Position numbers and translations under genes: made by a program. The notes beneath the pieces were generated by a model. The model was given only the letters and a program-made list of their open reading frames with translations. It was not told where the DNA came from and did no database searches. From UBA6163 sp031411655 (lineage in GTDB: Bacteria; Planctomycetota; Planctomycetia; Pirellulales; Pirellulaceae), in NCBI GenBank assembly GCA_031411655.1, contig JANOBM010000175.1, positions 1 to 64,000 on the forward strand: a stretch of DNA of 64,000 nucleotides. The letters run 5' to 3'. Of the stretch, positions 53,179 through 60,139 are shown in pieces; position 1 is the first letter of the stretch; each line of letters opens with the position of its first letter.

Positions 53179-53528
53179 GAGTTTGATTGTGAGGAGTTTG
53201 AGCGGTTCGCTTTTTCCGTTAGTCCCGAGGTTCCCTCTCGACGGCCGAGTTCGGCAGCGACCTCTTCGAGGGACACCCCCTTCCATGCGAGCAAAACCAT
53301 TGCATGGTAAAGCAGATCGCCCGCTTCGTAGACAAAGTGCTTTCGACCAGCATCATCCGGTTCGCTGGCAGCCTCGATCATTTCCTCGGCTTCTTCGCGG
53401 ATCTTGGCACCAATCTTCACCGGCCCACCCCGAAGTAGCTTGGTTGTATAGGACCCCTCCGGTAGTGTCTTGGCACGCTCGGACAAAGTCGCCATCAAGC
53501 GGGTCAACGGCAGCAAAGAATCAGACAT
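53175..53528 (-). CDS. hisE: Phosphoribosyl-ATP pyrophosphatase
   Basis: 117-residue enzyme removing pyrophosphate from PR-ATP, the step after HisG. The fold is shown by TKLLRGGPVKIGAKIREEAEEMIEAA, with the EE...E metal site, then FVYEAGDLLYHAMVLLAWKGVSLEEVAAELGRR. This is the standalone HisE without the HisI cyclohydrolase part. Its stop overlaps the hisG start by four bases, giving a hisE-hisG-rhodanese order. The start at 53528 was chosen since the residues before it are not conserved. Confidence 0.93.
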   Translation of the reverse strand: MSDSLLPLTRLMATLSERAKTLPEGSYTTKLLRGGPVKIGAKIREEAEEMIEAASEPDDAGRKHFVYEAGDLLYHAMVLLAWKGVSLEEVAAELGRREGTSGLTEKANRSNSSQSNS

Positions 53529-53711
53529 AAAAGTCTTCGAATCGTTCGGTCGTAAGCAAAGGGGACGGTAATAATTTGGCAACATCCTAGACGCCCGGCA
53601 GGATTGTGCCAACGGATCAGGTTTTTTCGTTGAATTACCTCTTTTTTCTGGGTGAAGGCCCGTCTATTTCGTGCCGGGTCTGACGATTGTTTGGATTGAA
53701 TTACCAAATCG

Positions 53712-53719
53712 GCCGATAA
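53712..53719 (+). promoter_or_regulatory. Sigma-28-type -10 box upstream of flgL
   Basis: GCCGATAA, an exact match to the flagellar sigma-28 (FliA/SigD) -10 element, 50 bases before the flgL start. A clear TAAA -35 at the usual spacing is not seen, so the assignment rests on the -10. Confidence 0.5.
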
Positions 53720-53769
53720 TTACCCGAAGAGATCCGTCGTTCGAGTTCTTCGACCCGGTTAAAGATTTC

Positions 53770-55725
53770 ATGCCTTTACTGCCCATCGCGTCGTCGCGAG
53801 TCAGCGAGCCGCTTAAGAATCAGCGACTACTGAGCCAGCTCAACGCTGACCAGTTGGCTATTCAACGACAACAAGATCAGCTCAGCACAGGCAAGCGAGT
53901 CGTACGAGTAAGCGACGATCCTGCGGCGGCAGGGCGAGCAATTATTTTGCAGCGTGGGATCGGCCGAGTAGAACAGTTGAGCCGCAACGCAACAGCGACA
54001 GAAAGCTTTTACACGGCCACCGACGCGGCACTCGGACGCGTCGACGCGGCATTAACCGAAGCGCGAGGGGCAACGGTCGAGGCCGCCCAAAACATACTCT
54101 CTTCGGACGAGCGCAATGCGTTAGCGGCCACGATTCGCGGGGCACTTGAATCCGCGGTCGCCGCAGGAAACTCGCTGTTTCGCGATCACCAAATCCTTGG
54201 CGGGTATCTTGAGACACAGGATCCCCTACGGATCGAAACTTCAGGAATCGTCTTTAGCGGCAACGACGCGGTCGGAAAAACGAAGATTGGCGGTGGCGAC
54301 GTCATCCCCATTGGCGTGAATGGCTCGGAAGCGTTGGGACTTGCCGAAACCGTGTTGCTGGGAAGTCCGTTGGAATCGAGTCTTGCTCGTTCGTCGCGAC
54401 TGGAAGATCTTCGTGATGGCAAAGGAGTCCGGCCTGGATTGATTCGGATTTCCGACGGCGGCAATTTCGTCGATGTGAACTTGCGAGAAGCTTCGACAAT
54501 AGGCGACATCGAAGACATCCTGGAAGCAGTCGACCTCAACGGCAGGTCATTAACGTTGGATATCAGTGCCGATGGAATAACCCTTCGCTATACCGACGGC
54601 GCTCCTGGCACACTCGCGGTGGCAGATGCCACAGGCGAATACCTTGCCCAAGACCTCTCGATCTCCAATCCCCTTGGCATCAATCCGCCGCCTTTGATTG
54701 CTAATGGGTTAAGGCCATCGGTCACCGAAGCGACACCTTTGTCAAAGTTAAACGGTGGCGCCGGAATTGACGTCAGTGCGGGATTGCAGATCAAACAGGG
54801 CTCGCAGGTCATCACCGTTGACCTTTCAGATACCAATACAGTTGCGGACGTATTAGTCGCAATCAACCGCAGCGGCGCAGATGTTCGGGCGGAGATTGAC
54901 GAGGTGAGTGGAGGCATCAAGATTCGCGCACTTCGCAGCGGTGTGGACTATTCCATTGGTGAAAATGGCGGCCTTGCGGCCACAGCTTTGGGCATTCGTT
55001 CGGCGACCGGAGCGACGCGCCTAAGCGAACTGCGATACGGAATCGGGCCGGTGCTGAATGATTTTGGTCCAGATTTTTCAATCATTCGACCCGATGGAGT
55101 TCAGTTAGACGTTGAGTTGACCGGTGCCGAAACGATCGATGACGTGCTAAACCTGATTCGAAATCATCCTCAAAACCAAGACACGCGCCGCGTCATTCCA
55201 GGCTTGAATCCCGTTGGGAATGGCATTGAATTAGTCGCACCTCCAGGCGCACAACCACTGGTCATTCGGCGCGTCGGAGCTAGCAACGCAGCCGAAGCAC
55301 TAGGGTTTTTGGCTAAGAATCAAGCGGAGGTGAGCGGGACCACGATCGGGCCGGTGGCAGTCCTCAGCGGCGGAGACTACGTGCCAAAGGAGGCTGGCGG
55401 AACCATTGATACGTTGACGCGACTGGAAGCAGCCGTTCGAGAGGGTGACCTCTCGGAGATTGCCCGGTTGCAAACTCGCTTGGACAATGACTTCGATCGC
55501 TCGTCTCGCATTCGTGGGAGAGTTGGTGTTTGGTCGCAGAATTTGGATGTGTTAAAGTCGGCAGCCGATGACCAAGCCATCGCATTAAAAAGTCAGCTAT
55601 CCACCGAAGTCGATGCAGACCTCGCAACAGTCATCAGCCAACTTCAACAGCGACAAACATCTCTGGAAGCATCTTTAAAGCTAATCGGGCAGACCGCTCG
55701 TTTGTCACTGCTCGACTTTTTGTAG
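53770..55725 (+). CDS. flgL: Flagellar hook-associated protein 3 (FlgL), enlarged
   Basis: Hook-filament junction protein. The N-terminal ~130 residues are the flagellin/FlgL coiled-coil domain (SRVSEPLKNQRLLSQLNADQ, then STGKRVVRVSDDPAAAGRA) and the C-terminal ~100 pair with it, ending LIGQTARLSLLDFL. At 651 residues it is about twice the usual ~300: the middle carries several 'flagellin hook IN' type units (for example LIRISDGGNFVDVNLREAS and QVITVDLSDTNTVADVLVAIN). Starts upstream of 53770 are open but lack the conserved beginning. A GCCGATAA box lies 50 bases upstream. flgK is not in the window. Confidence 0.88.
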   Translation: MPLLPIASSRVSEPLKNQRLLSQLNADQLAIQRQQDQLSTGKRVVRVSDDPAAAGRAIILQRGIGRVEQLSRNATATESFYTATDAALGRVDAALTEARGATVEAAQNILSSDERNALAATIRGALESAVAAGNSLFRDHQILGGYLETQDPLRIETSGIVFSGNDAVGKTKIGGGDVIPIGVNGSEALGLAETVLLGSPLESSLARSSRLEDLRDGKGVRPGLIRISDGGNFVDVNLREASTIGDIEDILEAVDLNGRSLTLDISADGITLRYTDGAPGTLAVADATGEYLAQDLSISNPLGINPPPLIANGLRPSVTEATPLSKLNGGAGIDVSAGLQIKQGSQVITVDLSDTNTVADVLVAINRSGADVRAEIDEVSGGIKIRALRSGVDYSIGENGGLAATALGIRSATGATRLSELRYGIGPVLNDFGPDFSIIRPDGVQLDVELTGAETIDDVLNLIRNHPQNQDTRRVIPGLNPVGNGIELVAPPGAQPLVIRRVGASNAAEALGFLAKNQAEVSGTTIGPVAVLSGGDYVPKEAGGTIDTLTRLEAAVREGDLSEIARLQTRLDNDFDRSSRIRGRVGVWSQNLDVLKSAADDQAIALKSQLSTEVDADLATVISQLQQRQTSLEASLKLIGQTARLSLLDFL

Positions 55726-55753
55726 CGATTCTATCGATTTCAACGGTTCTCAT

Positions 55754-55761
55754 GCCGATAA
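55754..55761 (+). promoter_or_regulatory. Sigma-28-type -10 box upstream of fliW
   Basis: A second exact GCCGATAA, 28 bases after the flgL stop and 96 before fliW. It could give fliW and csrA their own flagellar promoter. No strong TAAA -35 is visible. Confidence 0.42.
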
Positions 55762-55857
55762 AACCCTTGTGCCAGAAGTTTGCGAACGGTTTGTCGATCG
55801 AATCGCGGAACAGGGCCGTTTAGTTTGCTTCACGACGCGATTTCGGAAGGGTTCATC

Positions 55858-56301
55858 ATGCGAATCGATACCGACCGATTCGGCTCTTTACAAGTCGATG
55901 AACGAGAGTTGTTTCTCTTTCCCCAGGGTTTGATTGGCTTGGAAACCCTTCGCCAGTGGGCGATTGTTCCCGACCCAGAGAACTCAGCTGTCGCTTGGCT
56001 GCAAAGCGCATCACGGGGCGATCGCGCACTCGCGGTGATAAGCCCGCGGTTATTTGTTCCGGATTATCGCGTGCACGTCAGCCGTCGTTCGATCGAATCG
56101 CTTCAACTGCGCAATGATCACCGGACCTACGTTTTAACCACGATCGCGGGAAGTCCTGGCAAGCTGACCACGAATCTTCGGGCGCCGATCATCATGAACC
56201 TTGATCGTCGTATGGGTTGTCAAATTGTGACGGGCGATGATCAACCGATGCAGTATGCTTTGCCAAGCTCAGGCAATGTCAGCTCACGCATCGCCGCCTA
56301 G
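55858..56301 (+). CDS. fliW: Flagellar assembly factor FliW
   Basis: 147-residue FliW. It binds flagellin, and when flagellin has been exported the freed FliW binds and inactivates CsrA; this is the Bacillus-type partner switch. The family pattern is FPQGLIGLETLRQWAIVPDPE, FAWLQS-like VAWLQSASRGDRALAVISPRLF and TTNLRAPIIMNLDRRMGCQIV. The start follows a TTCGGAAGG ribosome binding site. It lies 132 bases after flgL and 220 before csrA, matching the flgL-fliW-csrA order known elsewhere. Confidence 0.92.
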   Translation: MRIDTDRFGSLQVDERELFLFPQGLIGLETLRQWAIVPDPENSAVAWLQSASRGDRALAVISPRLFVPDYRVHVSRRSIESLQLRNDHRTYVLTTIAGSPGKLTTNLRAPIIMNLDRRMGCQIVTGDDQPMQYALPSSGNVSSRIAA

Positions 56302-56521
56302 CTCGATGCCTGGGTTGGCGAATCGGCACGACCGGTGAAAGCGGTACTTGTTCGGTTCGACGTGAGTCGGGGAGAATTTCAACCGATAAGTCTCGTGTTG
56401 AAAGAAACGCCAACGATTCTGATGCGCCGGGAAGGCTCGCGCACATCGGACGAAGGTTAGGATCTTTCGATGATCAAACCATTCATCCCCTGTGCCCGTG
56501 CAAGAATACGAAGAGGATACC

Positions 56522-56788
56522 ATGCTGGTCCTTTCGCGACATCGTGACGAAAGCATCATGATCGGCGACGATGTCGTCGTGACCATCGTGGACATCCGCG
56601 GTGATAAGGTTCGACTGGGCATTGAAGCCCCACAGTCGATCCCGGTTCACCGTCAAGAGGTTTACGAGGCGATCCAACGTGAAAATCGTCGCGCATCACA
56701 AACCGATCCCGAGGCGACTCGTGACGTCCGTCCGGCCCAAGAGCCACGGCCACCACGAGACCCCCGACCCACACGACGTGACGCATAG
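56522..56788 (+). CDS. csrA: Carbon storage regulator CsrA with Arg/Pro tail
   Basis: 88-residue RNA-binding homodimer repressing translation at GGA sites; target of FliW. Residues 1-58 are a complete CsrA: MLVLSRHRDESIMIGDDV, VVTIVDIRGDKVRLGIEAP and IPVHRQEVYEAI, with RNA-contact residues Leu4, Arg6 and Arg44 conserved. Residues 59-88 add a tail with seven Arg and seven Pro in its last 28 residues, which could extend RNA contacts. The start MLVLS fixes the ATG at 56522. A strong terminator follows at 56826-56880, so flgL-fliW-csrA may end here. Confidence 0.94.
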   Translation: MLVLSRHRDESIMIGDDVVVTIVDIRGDKVRLGIEAPQSIPVHRQEVYEAIQRENRRASQTDPEATRDVRPAQEPRPPRDPRPTRRDA

Positions 56789-56825
56789 CCCGTACCACAC
56801 GGGCGATCGCTGTCACTCACTACCG

Positions 56826-56880
56826 AAGACTGGTTGAGACACGGATTCGATCCGTACTTAACCGGTCTTCTCCGTTTTTT
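56826..56880 (+). terminator. Rho-independent terminator after csrA
   Basis: AAGACTGGTT (56826-56835) pairs with AACCGGTCTT (56860-56869), one pair being T-G, and an inner ACGGAT-tcg-ATCCGT (56841-56855) adds a second stem. TTTTTT follows at 56875-56880. It separates csrA from the flagellin gene. Confidence 0.75.
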
Positions 56881-57495
56881 GAACCGAGTGACCTTCACTT
56901 CGGTAAGGTTTCTCCGAGCGAAAAACGCAAAGCACTCTTCGCATTTATCAAGACTGCTGCCCGACCTTACCGTGTTGGAACTCATCTCTCCCAGTATTCA
57001 CTAAAGAATCATCCCTGGTGGGAATTCTAAAACGTCAGCAAATGGCAAGCGGACTTTGCTTTTGTCGGATCAAGGGGCCAGTGAATTGCATTTTTTCCTA
57101 GACAACAGGCATCAGTTTGTCGAGACCCAAACAATGAAATCCCCGGAAAGCAAGCTGAGCAACGATGTTTCAAGCCTGAAAGTCTGCGGGTTGTAACGCC
57201 TTTTCAAGCGATACTGCCCCTGAAAAGAAAAAGTCGTCGTTGTCAAGGTTCATTTCAATGCTGCGCGCCAATTGCAACCGATGTTTGATGCGACGGTCCC
57301 CTAGAAACCGAACAGTTCGTCGGTTCGTTCGCACCGTCCCAGGTCCGGCGTCATCGTTTTCGATCATGGCGAGCGGGACTATGACAGAGTGAGCAGTTTG
57401 CTCTGTACGCAAACTGTTCGAATTGTCTTGCCGACTATGGACCTGGCAAGTGTTTACCTTCCACACAGAACCGACGTAATTAAGGGCATACCACA
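56881..57495. other. Long leader/intergenic region before flagellin
   Basis: 615 bases after the csrA terminator with no recognisable gene. The last ~100 bases hold a sigma-28-like site and an inverted repeat (described separately) and an AAGGG ribosome binding site before the flagellin ATG. Nothing else was recognised in 56881-57390. Confidence 0.55.
57394..57437 (+). promoter_or_regulatory. Sigma-28-like flagellin promoter with overlapping inverted repeat
   Basis: CAAA at 57410-57413, a 16-base spacer and GCCGACTA at 57430-57437 resemble the TAAA-N15-GCCGATAA consensus. The -35 element sits in the right arm of a perfect palindrome CAGTTTGC (57394-57401) / GCAAACTG (57409-57416), which could be a regulator site. 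Confidence 0.5.
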
Positions 57496-59889
57496 ATGAC
57501 ACGTATCAATACCAACGTTCCTTCACTTGTTGCACAAAACCGCTTGCAGTCCAGTAACAAAGACTTGCAGACAGCACTTACCCGTCTAAGCACCGGCCTT
57601 CGAATCAATAGTGGATCAGACGACCCTGCAGGTTTGATCGCTAGCGAAGCATTGCGAAGTGAAATCACTAGTATCAACAAGTCGATCACTAACACCCGTC
57701 GAGCCAGCCAAATTATCAGCACTGCTGACAGCGCGCTGGGCCAGGTAAGCAGCCTGTTGAATGATGTCCGTGGGTTGGTTGTCGAAGCTGCTAACAAGGG
57801 TGCTCTTAGCCCAGACGAAATCGCCGCTAATCAGTTGCAGGTGGATAGCTCGCTCGAAGCGATCAACCGAATCGCTCAAACCACTACGTTCCAAGGCCGT
57901 AAACTTCTGGACGGATCGTTGGACTTCATCACTGCCAATGGAAGCGGTTCTTCGAACATCAAGAATCTGAAAATTGACCAAGCCAACCTTGGTGCGACGG
58001 GAAGTGTTGGTGTAACGATCAACGTTTCAGCCGCAGCAACCCAAGCCGCCGTTGACGTGTCAGGCTTTACCGCCGCCGTTACAGGAGTTTCGGCAACCGG
58101 GTCGCTTACGATCGGCGCCAACGTTACAGGTGTCGCTGCATCGCGAACCCTCACCATCGCTCCGTCGACTCCTGCCGTCGCAGCGTCAGGTGACATCACT
58201 GTCGGTGCGGACACGATCAACGTGACTGCGGACACTGCTGGCGCCGCCGGAAACGTCGCGATTACGTTTGTCGATGGTGGTGCATCGTCAGCAACTACCG
58301 CTGCGATCGGTACGGGCGGCGCACTCGAAATCACCTACGACTTTGCCGCTGCAACCTCGTCAGCCGATATCCAAGACGCGATCAACAATGCTGCCATCGG
58401 CTTTACCGCAACAGGCGCTGGCTCCGCTTCGTCCACCGGAGGTACCGGACTGACCGATAGTGCGTTGACCAACGGTGCTGACCTAGTTGCTGCCACTTCC
58501 ATTACGATTACTGCCGATGCGACCGGCGCTGCTGGCAACGTCGCCGTCACGTTCATCGATGGTGGTGCTTCATCTGCAACCACTGCTGCGATCAACGGTA
58601 CGACCGGGGCAATCGAAGTCACCTACGACGTTTCTGCCGCAACCGCTGCCACGGCCATCCGGTCGGCCATCGACGGATTGACAGGATACAGTGCTTCGAT
58701 ATCCGGCAGCGGATCAACAACCGGTGGTACTGCCGTTGCCAATAGCACTCTTCAGAATGGCGTAACGGCATCGACAGCTAATACCATCTCGATTACCTCG
58801 CCTGCCGCGGGTGGAGCGGACAACGTCGCCGTCAATTTCATCGACGGCGGTGCTTCATCAGCGACCAGTGCAGCGATCAACTCTACGACTGGCGCGATCG
58901 AAATCACCTACGATTTCGCTGCCGCGACGACCGCGTCGAGCATTCAGTCGGCAATCAATACGCTGACCGGATACACGGCAACGGGCGCTAGCAGCGGAAC
59001 GACGGTAGCAAACACCGGTGCGACTGGTACGACACTGACATCGGGTGTCGGTGCCGAAGTCGGTGGCACGAAGGCTGACGTGGTATTCGAACTGGCAGGC
59101 AAGAACGGCTCGGAAGTGTTCAACGTTTCTGCCGGCACTTCGATCGATCAAGTGATTGCGCAAATCAACTTGGTGTCCGACGCGACCGGCGTTACCGCCG
59201 CAGCAAACGGCACCACACTTGAACTTCGCAGCTCAGCATACGGTAAGGAAGCAGTTGTCGACCTGCGAATTCTTTCGCAGGCCACCGGCGGAAACTTTGG
59301 TACCGGCGGTCGTGATACCGGCGACGACATCGTCGCAACGGTTAATGGTCGCAGTGCGAACGGCAGTGGAAACCAGCTTTCGATCAATACAGCGACGCTG
59401 GACTTGACCGCTGACCTTGGCGCCGGATTTACGGGCGATGCATCCTTCACGATCAGCGGTGGTGGTGCGTTGTTTCAGTTGGGACCAGACGTCGTTAGCA
59501 ACCAGCAAGCTCGTGTCGGTATCGGCAGCGTGAACTCAGCACGATTGGGTGGCGTCGCTGGAAAGCTGTTCCAACTCGGGTCTGGTGAATCGGCTTCGCT
59601 TAGCGCGGACCCAACCTTGGCGGCTCAAATCGTGACCGAAGCAATCGATCAGGTGACCAGCCTACGTGGTCGTCTTGGTGCGTTCCAGGCGACGACACTG
59701 GAAAGCAACTTAGAATCGTTGAACGACACGGTTGCTAACCTCCAAGAAGCAGAAAGCTCGATCCGCGATGCTGACTTCGCGAAAGAATCGGCCAACTTGA
59801 CACGTGCACAAATCCTTGTGCAGTCAGGTACGAACGTGTTGTCCTTGGCCAACCAAAACCCACAGAACGTCTTGTCGCTTCTCCGATAA
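57496..59889 (+). CDS. fliC: Flagellin with large repeat-containing middle domain
   Basis: Filament subunit of 797 residues, well above the usual ~280-500. The conserved D0/D1 ends are intact: TRINTNVPSLVAQNRLQSSNKDLQ, then LSTGLRINSGSDDPAGL, and at the C-terminus FQATTLESNLESLNDTVANLQEAESSIRDADFAKE and the final NPQNVLSLLR. Between about 180 and 540 lies an Ala/Thr/Ser/Gly-rich region with three tandem 95-residue repeats, each with a NVAVTFIDGGASSAT-type phrase; a flagellin hook IN-like unit follows. Almost no Cys or Trp is seen. A sigma-28-like promoter precedes the gene and a strong terminator follows at 59995. Confidence 0.94.
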   Translation: MTRINTNVPSLVAQNRLQSSNKDLQTALTRLSTGLRINSGSDDPAGLIASEALRSEITSINKSITNTRRASQIISTADSALGQVSSLLNDVRGLVVEAANKGALSPDEIAANQLQVDSSLEAINRIAQTTTFQGRKLLDGSLDFITANGSGSSNIKNLKIDQANLGATGSVGVTINVSAAATQAAVDVSGFTAAVTGVSATGSLTIGANVTGVAASRTLTIAPSTPAVAASGDITVGADTINVTADTAGAAGNVAITFVDGGASSATTAAIGTGGALEITYDFAAATSSADIQDAINNAAIGFTATGAGSASSTGGTGLTDSALTNGADLVAATSITITADATGAAGNVAVTFIDGGASSATTAAINGTTGAIEVTYDVSAATAATAIRSAIDGLTGYSASISGSGSTTGGTAVANSTLQNGVTASTANTISITSPAAGGADNVAVNFIDGGASSATSAAINSTTGAIEITYDFAAATTASSIQSAINTLTGYTATGASSGTTVANTGATGTTLTSGVGAEVGGTKADVVFELAGKNGSEVFNVSAGTSIDQVIAQINLVSDATGVTAAANGTTLELRSSAYGKEAVVDLRILSQATGGNFGTGGRDTGDDIVATVNGRSANGSGNQLSINTATLDLTADLGAGFTGDASFTISGGGALFQLGPDVVSNQQARVGIGSVNSARLGGVAGKLFQLGSGESASLSADPTLAAQIVTEAIDQVTSLRGRLGAFQATTLESNLESLNDTVANLQEAESSIRDADFAKESANLTRAQILVQSGTNVLSLANQNPQNVLSLLR
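58207..59046 (+). repeat. Three tandem 285-bp repeats in the flagellin gene
   Basis: Matching codons (the Ala in V-A-I/V before the FIDGG phrase) occur at 58258, 58543 and 58828, exactly 285 bases apart. Units contain GASSATTAAIN and TGAIE(I/V)TYD phrases and end near TxxNG. Because the period is a multiple of three, gain or loss of a unit would keep the reading frame. Confidence 0.85.
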
Positions 59890-59994
59890 GCCGATTCTTG
59901 AACGTTGATCGCCTCGGGCTTTGGCCTAGGTATTGACGCTGACATCCCCATCCGGTGTTTTGTCCTAAAACGCAAGCACCGGTTCAATATACAG

Positions 59995-60031
59995 CGGCGG
60001 CTGGGAAAACTTTTTCCTAGTCGCCGTTTTT
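59995..60031 (+). terminator. Rho-independent terminator after flagellin
   Basis: CGGCGGCTGGGAAAA (59995-60009) pairs with TTTTCCTAGTCGCCG (60012-60026) over 15 positions, two being G-U, with a 2-base loop and TTTTT at 60027-60031. It closes the flagellin transcript, so fliD is expected to have its own promoter or rely on read-through. Confidence 0.8.
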
Positions 60032-60139
60032 ACTTGCCGAACAATCTCAACCGGACGGCCCCCGCATGCCGATCCTACCCAAGAGATAGAAGCCGCGTTA
60101 GCGACAGTCTCCCCCCTTCCATCCATTGAGGGCCACTTC

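Noticed and set aside
57876..58622. Long minus-strand frames opposite flagellin
   Set aside because: Antisense of the Ala/Thr-rich repeats; open only because of composition.
60068..60075. GCCGATCC upstream of fliD as a sigma-28 box
   Set aside because: Only six of eight positions match and there is no -35; too weak to list as a feature.
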